A stretch of DNA of 64,000 bases from Aminipila sp032051575 (GCF_032051575.1 NZ_DAMBYD010000001.1:248001-312000), one strand, 5' to 3'. Numbered from the stretch's first letter, positions 17,344 through 26,182 are shown. Numbers and translations: made by a program. Notes: generated by a model not told the origin, from the sequence alone.

Positions 17344-17635
17344 TATCGATAGATATATGAATATTACTGAAGAGTTTATTTTTAAAGGTAAGAAGCTTCA
17401 TGTGAAACAGCCCTCAGCTAAAGCTACTAAGGAAATAGGGAAACTTGAAACTGCTATGAATGAAGATAACGCATTAGATATGAAGTGCAAAATCACACAA
17501 ATTGTATTAAACAACAATGAAGAAGGTGTGAACTTTGCCATTGAGGAAGTAGAAGAACTTCCTTTTAAGGTACAGGATGTAATAATAAGAAAAGTCACCG
17601 AAATGAAGGTGCAGGCAGATAATGACCCAAACTAA
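17336..17635 (+). CDS. Tail assembly chaperone, short form (gpG-like)
   Basis: 99 aa, in-frame product. Helical and acidic (KQPSAKATKEIGKLETAMNE ... VEELPFKVQDVIIRKVTEMK), between the major tail protein and tape measure genes. Its last sense codons are CCA AAC, which form the slippery heptamer C CCA AAC (17626-17632) directly before the TAA stop. Most ribosomes stop here; a fraction shift by -1 to make the longer form. The short form coats the tape measure protein during tail assembly (family knowledge from lambda gpG). Confidence 0.88.
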   Translation: MVDIDRYMNITEEFIFKGKKLHVKQPSAKATKEIGKLETAMNEDNALDMKCKITQIVLNNNEEGVNFAIEEVEELPFKVQDVIIRKVTEMKVQADNDPN

Positions 17636-17946
17636 AACTCCCGATTCCAACAGGTCCCATCGGTGAGGCAATAGTATCAAAATATTTTAGTCAAGAAGAA
17701 TGGGAAAAGCACTATTCATGCTGTACAACTGAAATAAAAGATATAAGCGAATATACAGGACTTAGCTTCAGTGAAGTTTTAGGACTGCCATATTCGCTCT
17801 ATTTGTTGTATCGAAAAGAAGCATGGCTTCACGAGCTTAAGCATAGTGAATCGGGAAGAGAAATACTAAAAACATTGTGGAGATTACAGCAGACTGAAGC
17901 TAATACTGATTCAATTAGGCAGTTTGAGAAGATAAGGAAGGAGTGA
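17336..17946 (+). CDS. Tail assembly chaperone, -1 frameshift form (gpGT-like)
   Basis: About 203 aa, joining 17336-17632 to 17632-17946 by a -1 ribosomal frameshift. The second part has no ATG/GTG/TTG start or Shine-Dalgarno of its own near its beginning. It is open for 104 codons and encodes a helical domain (begins LKLPIPTGPIGEAIVSKYFS, ends RQFEKIRKE). Its stop overlaps the Shine-Dalgarno of the tape measure gene. The T domain recruits the major tail protein in lambda; the same is inferred here. Confidence 0.87.
17626..17667 (+). promoter_or_regulatory. Programmed -1 frameshift signal
   Basis: Slippery heptamer CCCAAAC (X XXY YYZ form) at 17626-17632, then an 8-base spacer and a hairpin CCGAT (17641-17645) with ATCGG (17659-17663). 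CTC 17638-17640 with GAG 17665-17667 can extend the stem past a bulged T. Spacer length and structure are as expected for a stimulatory element. Confidence 0.85.
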
Positions 17947-17950
17947 TTGT

Positions 17951-20680
17951 TTGGAAGCTGGAATAAGACTTGCGCCATTGCTTACAGAAATTAGAGTAGA
18001 TATCAATGGCTTTAGAAATCAAATGAGCAGAGCTGCTGTTGAAGGCAGAAATGAAGCTGAAAGAATAAGCGAAGGGCTTTCAAATGTCACGAAAGTTGGA
18101 GATAAGCTGTCAAGCGTTGGTGGAACGTTAATAAAAAGTGTCACGTTGCCTTTAGCAGGAGCGGGTATTGCAGCAGGTAAGATGGCAATTGACTTTGAAA
18201 GTAGTTTTGCAAAGGTATCTACACTTTTAGATAGTAGTGTTGTTGATTATGGGAAGTATAAAAATGACCTTTTGGATGCATCTACAGAGAGCAAAGTTGC
18301 AGTTGATGAATTTTCGGAAGCTGTATATGGATCCATCTCTGCGGGGGTTGACCAGACTAAGGCAATACAGTTTACAACAGATGCAATGAAATTAGCAAAA
18401 GGTGGTTTTACTGATGGAGCAAAAGCGGTGGATGTAATGACTACCGCAATAAACGGTTATGGACTGAAAGCTGAGGATGCAAGTAAAATATCAGATATGC
18501 TTATTACAACACAAAACTTAGGTAAGACAACAGTTGATGAACTTGCATCTAGTATGGGTGCTGTAATACCAGTTGCTTCTTCTGTCAATTTTGGCATGGA
18601 AGAATTGTCTGCATCTTACGCACAACTTACCAAAAATGGTATTGCGACTGCAGAATCAGGAACTTATCTGAAATCTATGTTATCTGAATTAGGAAAAAGC
18701 GGCAGTATTACAGATAAGACCCTTAGAAGTTTAACGGGTAAAGGATTCGCTGATTTGAAGAAAGAAGGAAAATCTACATCAGAAATATTAATGCTTCTTA
18801 AAGAGACTGCTGAAAAAGATGGAAAAACTTTAAAGGATATGTTTGGTTCTGTAGAAGCTGGGTCCGCCGCATTGGTTTTGGCTAAGGGTGATGGTGAAGA
18901 GTATAACGGAATGCTTTCAGCTATGCAAGACAGTGCCGGTGCTACTCAAGATGCTTTTGACAAGATGGATGCAACACCAGCTCAAAAATTATCAGGGGCA
19001 ATGAACTCTCTTAAAAACTCTGCTATAAAGCTAGGTGTCGAGTTAATACCTATAGCCACAAAGGCAGCTGAAGTTATATCCAAGCTTGCGGACAAATTAG
19101 CAGGATTATCCGATGAACAAAAAGAAAACATTGTTAAATGGGCAGGTATAGCGTTAGTTGCTGGTCCAGTTCTAAAGATGGTTGGCGGTGGTATAAGTAC
19201 TTTTGTAAAATTTAAGTCAATCCTCGGTGGGACTTCTACAGCGCTTAGCTTATTAGGTGGAGGCATGGGAACCGCAACAACGGCTGCTTCTGGATTAGGT
19301 ACAGCGGCGGGGGTAGCAGGGGGCGCTACAGGATTGGGTGGCATTGCAGCTGGCTTAGGGAGTGCAGCTATAGCAGCAGCACCTTTTGCATTAGCAATCG
19401 CTGGTGTCGGTGTAACTGCATATGCGGTACATAAAGAGCTATCAAAAGAAGTCATACCAACGGTAGATTTATTTGCAGATAAAGTTGAATATGCATCGGG
19501 TACTGTAAATACTGGTATGGGGAGTATGGCGACAAGCGTACAAACAAGTGTAACTAAAATTTCGGATGCAACCAAGACAGCCGTACAATCTTATGTGGAC
19601 ATGGATGATGAAGTAACAAAAGCACTATATAGCCAAGAAGTGAATCAAACCGTGATAACCGATAAAATTGCATCAGATATGGTAAGTAAATTTACAAGTA
19701 TGGGCACCAGTATTAAGGATGCTGAGCAGAAGAATTATGAGGAACGTCTTGGAAATCTAAATAAATATTTTACTGATAGCTCCGCGCTCTCTGAAACTAG
19801 AGAAAGTGAAGTGTTACAGTTCATTACTACAAAGCATGAAGAAAGACAAAAAATAATAGATGATGCTACTTCAAGAATAACGCAAATATATGCGAATGCA
19901 AAAGAAGAGCATAGGAAAATTACAGAACAGGAAATGGAAGAGATTGAAAGTTTGCAGTCACAAATGAGAGACAATGCAATAACTCAACTATCCTCCACCG
20001 AAGAAGAGGCAGCTGTTATAAGACAGCGCATGAAAGATTATCAAGGAAGGCTTACGGCTGAAATGGCAGCGGAAATGATTACTAATGCTAATAAGGCAAG
20101 AGACGGTGAAATTAAAGCGGCAGAAAAGAAATATGATGAGACAATTAAGCAAGCGGCAAGGCTGAAAGAGGCTGGTGCCATTACGGAAAAAGAATATGAG
20201 GCAATGGTGACTGAAGCTAAGAAAACTAAGGATGATCAAGTTAAAGCTGCAAAAGATGCATGTAAAGGTGTAAAGGATGAGATAAAAAAAGCAACTCCAG
20301 GAATCGAGAAAGAAGTAAATACTCAGACTGGTAAAATTAAAACCTCATATGATAAGTTGAAAGAAGGTCTAGGGGGATTTTTCAGCTGGCTCTTCGGCCA
20401 AAATAAGGAAGCAGAAAAAGCAACTAAAAGATTAGAAACAACCAATACTGTCATAAATGAATCTGCTGCTACGGGCCTTGAATATGTTCCTTTTGATGGA
20501 TACGTCACAGAACTACATAAAGGTGAAAGAGTATTAACTGCATCAGAAAATAAAGCCTATAACAGAGGGAGTCAGAGTGGTGGAGATACTTATATTTTTA
20601 ACAGCCCTAAAGCTCTTACTCCGGCTGAAAGTGCAAGGCAGATGGTCAAGGCTAAGAGAGAAATGCTTCTTGATTTTTAG
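17951..20680 (+). CDS. Tail tape measure protein
   Basis: 909 aa, TTG start with AAGGAGTG. Residues about 50-390 carry the TP901-type tape measure core (MAIDFESSFAKVSTLLD ... TTQNLGKTTVDELASSMG ... ESGTYLKSMLSELGK). Then comes a Gly/Ala-rich hydrophobic segment (about 395-500) that can span membrane during DNA ejection, long coiled coils (about 590-810), and a short C-terminal region with KGERVLTASENKAYN. Sets tail length and is the substrate of the upstream chaperones. Largest gene of the window, as is usual for this family. Confidence 0.96.
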   Translation: MEAGIRLAPLLTEIRVDINGFRNQMSRAAVEGRNEAERISEGLSNVTKVGDKLSSVGGTLIKSVTLPLAGAGIAAGKMAIDFESSFAKVSTLLDSSVVDYGKYKNDLLDASTESKVAVDEFSEAVYGSISAGVDQTKAIQFTTDAMKLAKGGFTDGAKAVDVMTTAINGYGLKAEDASKISDMLITTQNLGKTTVDELASSMGAVIPVASSVNFGMEELSASYAQLTKNGIATAESGTYLKSMLSELGKSGSITDKTLRSLTGKGFADLKKEGKSTSEILMLLKETAEKDGKTLKDMFGSVEAGSAALVLAKGDGEEYNGMLSAMQDSAGATQDAFDKMDATPAQKLSGAMNSLKNSAIKLGVELIPIATKAAEVISKLADKLAGLSDEQKENIVKWAGIALVAGPVLKMVGGGISTFVKFKSILGGTSTALSLLGGGMGTATTAASGLGTAAGVAGGATGLGGIAAGLGSAAIAAAPFALAIAGVGVTAYAVHKELSKEVIPTVDLFADKVEYASGTVNTGMGSMATSVQTSVTKISDATKTAVQSYVDMDDEVTKALYSQEVNQTVITDKIASDMVSKFTSMGTSIKDAEQKNYEERLGNLNKYFTDSSALSETRESEVLQFITTKHEERQKIIDDATSRITQIYANAKEEHRKITEQEMEEIESLQSQMRDNAITQLSSTEEEAAVIRQRMKDYQGRLTAEMAAEMITNANKARDGEIKAAEKKYDETIKQAARLKEAGAITEKEYEAMVTEAKKTKDDQVKAAKDACKGVKDEIKKATPGIEKEVNTQTGKIKTSYDKLKEGLGGFFSWLFGQNKEAEKATKRLETTNTVINESAATGLEYVPFDGYVTELHKGERVLTASENKAYNRGSQSGGDTYIFNSPKALTPAESARQMVKAKREMLLDF

Positions 20681-20692
20681 TGGAGGTGGTAT

Positions 20693-21574
20693 ATGGAGCT
20701 TGAATTAACCAATAAAGTAACAGGGCAAAGAATACAGTTACTATCAGAGAATAAAGATTTTATAATTCAAAAGGTAGACTTTGGACAGGTAAAAGGCAGA
20801 CATAGTACTACGCAATATATAAACTTAGTAGGGAGTGAAATTGATGCGACAGTTCTTGGAACAAGGGACATATCAATAAAAGGTACAGTATGCAGTAGCG
20901 CTGCTAACAATTTAGCTGAAAAAAAGAGTAGATTAAATAGGCTTATAAATCCAAGGCATGATTTAATTATAAGTATAGGAAAGTATCAGATAAAAGCAAG
21001 ACCAGACTCATCTATTAAATATGGTGTAGGTTATCAGGAGAATAATAATCTCTTTTGTGAGTTCTTAATTTCATGTAGTGCATATGAACCGGTTTTTAAG
21101 CGAATTAACGAAGAAGTATTTTATTATTCGAGTGCAAATAAAGTACCTTTGTTTCCTTTAATTATACCAAAATCAAAGGGTATATGCTTTGGTAAAATAT
21201 CATCCATATCCACTAAAAATGTACCTAACGATGGAGATATAGAGACAGGCTTTGTAGTGAGGTTTATAGCAGATGAAGGGGGTGTTACTAACCCTAAAAT
21301 AACAAATAATAAGACAGGTAAGTTTATAGAGGTTATTGTAAACATGCTAAAAGACGATATAGTGGAATTGTCCACAGTGACTGGAAATAAACATGTAAAG
21401 TTTATCCGGGGCAATACTGAAACAGATATTTTCAAATTAGTTTCCAAGAAATCCACCATGAGCATGACTCTTAATACTGGGGTGAATGATATAGCCATAA
21501 CAGCTGCAAGAAACGCCTCTAACCTTAATAACATAATTAAATTTACCCCTTTATATTTGGAGGTGCAGGAATAA
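20693..21574 (+). CDS. Distal tail protein (Dit/Sipho_tail family)
   Basis: 293 aa. The start, MELELTNKVTGQRIQL, and the following KVDFGQVKGRHSTTQYINLVG fit the N-terminal belt domain of distal tail proteins. IKGTVCSSAANNLAEKKSRLNRLINPR is the usual region linking to the galectin-like domain. GGAGGTGG precedes the ATG. It forms the hub joining the tail tube to the tail tip, and its stop overlaps the ATG of the tip protein. Confidence 0.85.
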   Translation: MELELTNKVTGQRIQLLSENKDFIIQKVDFGQVKGRHSTTQYINLVGSEIDATVLGTRDISIKGTVCSSAANNLAEKKSRLNRLINPRHDLIISIGKYQIKARPDSSIKYGVGYQENNNLFCEFLISCSAYEPVFKRINEEVFYYSSANKVPLFPLIIPKSKGICFGKISSISTKNVPNDGDIETGFVVRFIADEGGVTNPKITNNKTGKFIEVIVNMLKDDIVELSTVTGNKHVKFIRGNTETDIFKLVSKKSTMSMTLNTGVNDIAITAARNASNLNNIIKFTPLYLEVQE

Positions 21575-23292
21575 TGGAAATCTATATACTTAATGAAAAG
21601 ATGGACAGAATTGGTACTGTTGATGTATATCAATCCTTTAGCTGGAATACCTCATATAGTGATGTTGGCTCATTTGAATTACACTGCCCTGTAAAGTTGT
21701 TTGCCTTACTTAAAGAAGATAGGATTGTCCAAAACACAGAGGATGATAAGCACAACGGCATAATAGAACGCATTGAAAAGTCGCAGGATGATGAAGGTGT
21801 GGAAAAGCTGATAGTAAAGGGCAGAATGATAGAGGCATATTTAGACAGGAGAATTGCACTTGGCAGTTATACTTTTGTAGACATGCAGCCAGCACAGATT
21901 GCCTGTAATCTTATAACTCAAAATGTCATTGCTCCGTCAGATGCAAATAGAAAAATAGATATGCAAATAGGCGAACTTGTAAATGCTGACGAGGGGACAG
22001 TATGTTATGCCGGGGCAAATGAAAAAATTTTAGATATAACTAAAAAGCTATGCGATGCAGCGCAATTAGGCTTTAGGCTATATGCAGACGATGAAAACAA
22101 AAAGTTTATCTTTGATGTATTTAAAGGAGTAAACCGTACAGAAGAAGATAACACAACAACGTCTATAGAAGTACAAAAGGCTATAAATGTTTTAAATGCA
22201 GGGCATTTTGAAAACTATCTTACAGGGTGGAATCCGATAGATGGAGGCACCAATTATCAGGGTGAAGAAGTCTTGTCAGTAGAGCCTAATCCAAGACTGT
22301 TTAAAAAGACTAAAATAAAGGACAGATATGCTGAATACTGGAAAACCACAGGTAAGTTTAGACGTTGGGTATACTTCTTCCGGAAGGCTGGTTATATATA
22401 CGGAGATATACAACTAAATAAGGACCACATTTATTATATAGATATAAAGTGTAGTAACCCAACAGATTCGGTACTTGGATACGGAATTATTGATAGTGAG
22501 GGGGGTTACACTTTTAACGTTGATAAAACAAGTGGATTTGAGAGATTTAACACCTTTTATGTACCTGAAAGTAGTGGAACATACAAGTTTGCAATGGCTT
22601 ATGGTGAACTGCCAGAAATAGAAGGTTTAACGGTGGAAACTGAATATGGTGGAATGATAGATCTTACGGCTACTTTCGGTGTTGGAAAAGAACCAGACTT
22701 AGATTGGTGTAACAACAATATGTATTATGAAAATGGCATATGGAAGTATAAAGTTGAAATTATCAGTTTTATACCCAACAGTGCGGATCAGGTAGTGTTA
22801 AGTAGAGATAGAGATACTCTGGTTGAAGTAGAGTATCTTAAAAACATTACCAATGAATGTACCACAATTTATGTAAAAGGTGATGGAATAGATACTACTG
22901 TAAGTACTGGTAATATAGTAGGACTGTTACGTAAAGAACGTTTCTTGGACTTATCCGGAATAACCAGAGTAAGAGACAGTGTTACTATTCCAGAACCAAG
23001 TTATATAGCAATGCTTCAAACAAATGCAAAGGCCACACTAAGAAAATTAGTTGTAAATGAAATAATAGACGGTAAATTGTACCTACTAAGCAATAAAAAG
23101 TTTGGTAGGGATTTTTATTTAGGGGACATAGTCACATGTACAGATGACAGCATAGGCTTCTCCACAAACTTACGTATTACAGCTGCTACAGAAACTTGGG
23201 ACATAAATGGATATCAGATAAGCGTAATTTTGGGGGATGATATCCCAGATATTTATGAAACAATAAAATTGGTCACGAAAGGAGCAAAATAA
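21574..23292 (+). CDS. Tail-tip protein, ReqiPepy6 gp37-like, with inserted domain
   Basis: 572 aa. Flanking parts match the Siphovirus ReqiPepy6 gp37-like family: the N-terminus with FSWNTSYSDVGSFELHCP, DDKHNGIIERIEKS and ARMxEAYLxRR-like GRMIEAYLDRR, and the C-terminus with FYLGDIVTCTDDSIGFSTNL. Between about residues 205 and 395 is an insertion (FENYLTGWNPIDGG ... TFYVPESSGTYKF ... MIDLTATFGVGKEPD) that looks like a carbohydrate-binding-type jelly roll. The hub could position the tail and the insertion could bind a cell-wall glycan (inference). Confidence 0.82.
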   Translation: MEIYILNEKMDRIGTVDVYQSFSWNTSYSDVGSFELHCPVKLFALLKEDRIVQNTEDDKHNGIIERIEKSQDDEGVEKLIVKGRMIEAYLDRRIALGSYTFVDMQPAQIACNLITQNVIAPSDANRKIDMQIGELVNADEGTVCYAGANEKILDITKKLCDAAQLGFRLYADDENKKFIFDVFKGVNRTEEDNTTTSIEVQKAINVLNAGHFENYLTGWNPIDGGTNYQGEEVLSVEPNPRLFKKTKIKDRYAEYWKTTGKFRRWVYFFRKAGYIYGDIQLNKDHIYYIDIKCSNPTDSVLGYGIIDSEGGYTFNVDKTSGFERFNTFYVPESSGTYKFAMAYGELPEIEGLTVETEYGGMIDLTATFGVGKEPDLDWCNNNMYYENGIWKYKVEIISFIPNSADQVVLSRDRDTLVEVEYLKNITNECTTIYVKGDGIDTTVSTGNIVGLLRKERFLDLSGITRVRDSVTIPEPSYIAMLQTNAKATLRKLVVNEIIDGKLYLLSNKKFGRDFYLGDIVTCTDDSIGFSTNLRITAATETWDINGYQISVILGDDIPDIYETIKLVTKGAK

Positions 23293-24294
23293 ATGAGTAT
23301 AACAATGAAGGCTATGCCTTTTGACTCTGAGGTTACATTAAACCCTCAAACAGGACAAGAGGAATATGATAGGGTTGCACACTCCAGAGATTTAGCTGAC
23401 TGGCTGGCAGCATATTTCAGCAACGGTATTCTGGTTAGAGGTTCAGACTTATTAACAAATGAATTACAGGTGCTACACCTGTCTACCATGACTTGTGTAG
23501 TTAAGCCAGGAATAATCGTTATAAACGGGAGGACAGGCTTTCTTGAAGCACAAGAAACTATAGAGTTTTCTGTAGGTGAAAGTAATCCTAGAATAGACAG
23601 GGTTGTTGCAGAGCTAAACCTTGCAGAAAGAAATGTATATATAAAGATTTTAAAAGGTAGTGCCGCAGTCACTCCTGCAGTTCCGAATATCATACAAACT
23701 GAAGATGTTTATCAGATACCCCTTGCACAGGCAAGAATAAATGCTAATCAGTCCGTAATTGCCTCTGTAACGGATGAAAGAGCTGGGTATATCAGTAATG
23801 TGCTTTTAAATCAGGCTCCAAGGACAGACGTGCAAGCTGCAGAAATAAAAATATCTGAGGCTGTAAGGACATTATATGGACTATCTATAGATAATGCTAA
23901 TGTAGATAAAACTTTGCAGAAATATATGCAAGGTGGACTATTGAATGCCTTACTAACTGGGTTCTATAAAACCTCTGATGTTGGGGATATTTTAACCACA
24001 GATACACTATTAAAAGCATTAAATAAATTACAAAACAAAATTAACATCGTAAGTGGTAGTGCTACAGCAAGCGGTACTAATCAGTCTATTAGTGTAGGAT
24101 TTACACCTAAGTTAGTAATAACACAGTATAGTGATAATGATGGTATTGCTGCTGCAAACATATTCAGCACTAATGGTCGGATTAGTGTAAGTAGTGGTAA
24201 AGCTTATACAAGTGAGTACTCTGCTATTGTTCCAAATGGGTTTCAACAATCAGGCAGAAGTGGTACTGTAATATACTATACTGCTATAGGATAG
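23293..24294 (+). CDS. Tail fibre/baseplate upper protein
   Basis: 333 aa. The N-terminal 170 residues (DSEVTLNPQTGQEEYDRVAH ... VVKPGIIVINGRTGFL ... NPRIDRVVAEL ... QIPLAQARI) are the conserved attachment domain found in structural proteins after the tail-tip gene of Gram-positive phages. The C-terminal 100 residues (SGSATASGTNQSISVGFTPK ... FQQSGRSGTVIYYTAIG) form a beta-rich receptor-binding type tip. Starts one base after the preceding stop with GAAAGGAG overlapping it. Likely host-range determinant. Confidence 0.83.
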   Translation: MSITMKAMPFDSEVTLNPQTGQEEYDRVAHSRDLADWLAAYFSNGILVRGSDLLTNELQVLHLSTMTCVVKPGIIVINGRTGFLEAQETIEFSVGESNPRIDRVVAELNLAERNVYIKILKGSAAVTPAVPNIIQTEDVYQIPLAQARINANQSVIASVTDERAGYISNVLLNQAPRTDVQAAEIKISEAVRTLYGLSIDNANVDKTLQKYMQGGLLNALLTGFYKTSDVGDILTTDTLLKALNKLQNKINIVSGSATASGTNQSISVGFTPKLVITQYSDNDGIAAANIFSTNGRISVSSGKAYTSEYSAIVPNGFQQSGRSGTVIYYTAIG

Positions 24295-24304
24295 GAGGAT
24301 AAAG

Positions 24305-24721
24305 ATGATAGTATTTGAAAATAAAGGCTTTCAAACTAGGAGTGATAAACCTAATGAGGATTGGACAGGTGAAGCAAAATTTATTGCTGAAGATGGTACA
24401 GAATTGGCAAATAAAATTCTTAGCCTATATCCTTATTATAATTTTGTTTTAGATAAAGAAGGCAAGCTAATTGACGTTGTTGCCATAGAAAAACCACCTA
24501 CACCAGCACCAACAGAAGAAGAGGTCAGAGAAAAATATGAGTCCTTGTCCAAGGAATATATACATGACAAAGTTTCTGGGTATTCACATGATGATGAAAC
24601 TAAAATAATACGAGAGTATCTGGCTAATATGGATAATGCAACCTATAAAACGGCATTTGAAGGCTATAACGTTTATGTAGAAGAATGTAAGCAAAGAGCA
24701 CATAAAGAAGTTTATGGATAA
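24305..24721 (+). CDS. Tail fibre-associated protein (XkdW-like)
   Basis: 138 aa. The N-terminal half is compact (KFIAEDGTELANKILSLYPYYNFVL) and ends in a Pro-rich linker (KPPTPAPTEEEVREKYESL), followed by a helical C-terminal tail. Similar small proteins follow fibre genes in Bacillus and clostridial phages and are grouped with XkdW; they may assist fibre assembly. GGAGGATAAAG precedes the ATG. Followed by a terminator hairpin and then the lysis genes. Confidence 0.65.
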   Translation: MIVFENKGFQTRSDKPNEDWTGEAKFIAEDGTELANKILSLYPYYNFVLDKEGKLIDVVAIEKPPTPAPTEEEVREKYESLSKEYIHDKVSGYSHDDETKIIREYLANMDNATYKTAFEGYNVYVEECKQRAHKEVYG

Positions 24722-24762
24722 ATAGCAGAGGCAACTAACAGTCTTATATAACATGATACAGG

Positions 24763-24784
24763 CACGCATGGTGCGTGTTTTTTT
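24763..24784 (+). terminator. Intrinsic terminator before the lysis genes
   Basis: Stem CACGCA/TGCGTG with 3-nt loop TGG, then seven Ts (24778-24784). It lies only 26 bp before the endolysin start, leaving no room for a promoter. A hairpin with the same stem occurs at 29692 outside the prophage. Confidence 0.75.
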
Positions 24785-24809
24785 AATGCATTTGAAAGAA
24801 GGTGGAAAA

Positions 24810-25421
24810 TTGATAGTATTTAATCATTTGCCGGTTGAGCCATTAAGGGTTACAAGTAAATTCGGACCTAGAAATACAGGCATAAAGGGTGCTTCGACAT
24901 ACCATAAAGGCATTGACTTAGGCAGAGACTTTTCAAAGCCAGAAACGCCCATTTTGTCTGTGGCAGATGGCGTTGTCTTTAACAACTTCTGGAATGACTA
25001 TAAGGGTTGGGTTGTTATAATCGACCATGGAGGTTTCAAAACCTTATATCAGCATTTAAAGGGCCAAAGTCCACTCGCAAAAGGACAGAAGATAAAAGCA
25101 GGAAATCAGATAGGCATTATGGGTGCATCAACCAGAAATATTAAAAATATGGCTATGCATCTACACATGGAGTTAATTGTAAATGGTAAGCAGATAGATC
25201 CATTACCATATTTACAAAATATACAGGAGGTAGAAGATATGACAGAAGCAGAGGTAAGAAAAATAGTTAAAGAAATGTTAGCAGGAAGTGGAGATACACC
25301 ATCAAGCTGGGCTAAAGAAGCATGGGAAGAAGCTAAGAAAAACGGTATCACAGATGGAACAAAACCACAAGGAAGTGTAACCAAGGAACAAGTGGTAGTA
25401 ATGCTTAATAGGGTAAAGTAG
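24810..25421 (+). CDS. Phage endolysin, M23 metallopeptidase with C-terminal wall-binding segment
   Basis: 203 aa from the TTG at 24810 (GAAGGTGG upstream). The frame is open from 24753, but that stretch is a terminator. The M23 peptidase fold has zinc ligands H and D in YHKGIDLG (near residue 31) and HLHME (near residue 115), so it cuts peptidoglycan cross-bridges. After a linker (EVRKIVKEMLAGSG) the C-terminal 40 residues (PSSWAKEAWEEAKKNGITDG ... VTKEQVVVMLNRV) are an SLH-like repeat common in clostridial endolysins, presumably binding the wall. No signal peptide, so release depends on the holins encoded next. Confidence 0.92.
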   Translation: MIVFNHLPVEPLRVTSKFGPRNTGIKGASTYHKGIDLGRDFSKPETPILSVADGVVFNNFWNDYKGWVVIIDHGGFKTLYQHLKGQSPLAKGQKIKAGNQIGIMGASTRNIKNMAMHLHMELIVNGKQIDPLPYLQNIQEVEDMTEAEVRKIVKEMLAGSGDTPSSWAKEAWEEAKKNGITDGTKPQGSVTKEQVVVMLNRVK

Positions 25422-25430
25422 GAGGCTAAA

Positions 25431-25766
25431 ATGAATTGGATTGCACAATATTGGCTAGAGGCATGTTTTGGGCTACTCTCCATAGCTGTGACATTTGGAG
25501 CCAAGCGAATATTTACTAAATTTAAAGCTATAAAAGAGGAACAGGCAGCACAGAGTAGGGGTATACAAGCGTTGCTCAGAGACAGTATTGTGCGAGCCTA
25601 TTACCATTACTGCGATGACGAGGTTATAACTTTACATGGCTTGCAAAATGTAAATGCTATGTACGAGGAATACCATAATCTAGGCGGTAATGGAACAATT
25701 ACAAAACTTGTAAATGATATAAGAAAATTTGAAGTAGTTGACAGGAGGGACAAAAATGAAAATTAA
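25431..25766 (+). CDS. Holin-like membrane protein
   Basis: 111 aa. One hydrophobic N-terminal helix (YWLEACFGLLSIAVTFGA, about residues 6-23) followed by basic and helical cytoplasmic sequence (AKRIFTKFKAIKEEQAAQSR). Proteins of this form lie next to endolysins in many clostridial prophages and are annotated as holin or phage-wall accessory proteins. It overlaps the second holin gene by 11 bp. A role in lysis timing is inferred from position. Confidence 0.7.
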   Translation: MNWIAQYWLEACFGLLSIAVTFGAKRIFTKFKAIKEEQAAQSRGIQALLRDSIVRAYYHYCDDEVITLHGLQNVNAMYEEYHNLGGNGTITKLVNDIRKFEVVDRRDKNEN

Positions 25767-26004
25767 TTGGAAATTAAGATTAAAAAATAAAACTACATTT
25801 GCTGCACTTGTTGCGTGTATTGTAGCTTTTGTATATCAAGTGCTTGGTATATTGGGAGTAACAGCTCCTATATCAGAGGACCAGTTTACACAGATTGCTG
25901 GACTTGTAGTTAACTTGCTTACTGCAATAGGGGTGCTGACAGACCCGACCACTTCAGGAACAGGGGACAGTCAGCAGGCCATGACGTATAAGCAACCTAA
26001 ATAA
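25756..26004 (+). CDS. Phage holin, phi-LC3 family
   Basis: 82 aa from the ATG at 25756 (AGGAGGGAC upstream). Starts MKINWKLRLKNKTT, then a membrane helix (FAALVACIVAFVYQVLGILG), a turn with ITAPISEDQFTQI-like spacing, and a second helix (IAGLVVNLLTAIGVL) ending DPTTSGTGDS. This start, two-helix layout and DPTT-x-GxxDS tail are diagnostic for the LC3 holin family. It makes membrane lesions that free the endolysin. Confidence 0.93.
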   Translation: MKINWKLRLKNKTTFAALVACIVAFVYQVLGILGVTAPISEDQFTQIAGLVVNLLTAIGVLTDPTTSGTGDSQQAMTYKQPK

Positions 26005-26015
26005 TAATTAGTTAA

Positions 26016-26041
26016 GCCACCTAGGAGTAATCCTGGGTGGC
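26016..26041 (+). terminator. Hairpin ending the late operon
   Basis: 11-bp stem GCCACCTAGGA/TCCTGGGTGGC with GTAA loop and one T-G pair. The 3' flank is not T-rich. The next hairpin (26046-26076) may complete the termination signal. Confidence 0.65.
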
Positions 26042-26045
26042 CACT

Positions 26046-26076
26046 ATAATATTAACCAATTTTAGGTTAATATTAT
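26046..26076. repeat. Perfect 12-bp inverted repeat
   Basis: ATAATATTAACC (26046-26057) and GGTTAATATTAT (26065-26076) with a 7-nt spacer. AT-rich and 35 bp before the XRE promoter, so it is either part of the late terminator or an operator. Confidence 0.7.
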
Positions 26077-26110
26077 TTATATAAAATATAGAAAAATTAT
26101 CTAAAAATTG

Positions 26111-26162
26111 TTGACATTTATTTTTATTTATATATAATAAGTATATGGATAATGATTCCATA
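26111..26162 (+). promoter_or_regulatory. Promoter and possible operator of the XRE/ImmA pair
   Basis: TTGACA (26111-26116), 16-bp spacer, TATAAT (26133-26138), followed by the inverted repeat TATGGA (26144-26149)/TCCATA (26157-26162) around the start of transcription. An autoregulatory operator for the XRE protein is plausible. Confidence 0.75.
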
Positions 26163-26182
26163 AAGGAGAAGGAGGATATATT

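Noticed and set aside
18982..19575. 197-codon minus-strand frame inside the tape measure gene
   Set aside because: Antisense shadow of a Gly/Ala-rich coding region; no ribosome site or family resemblance.
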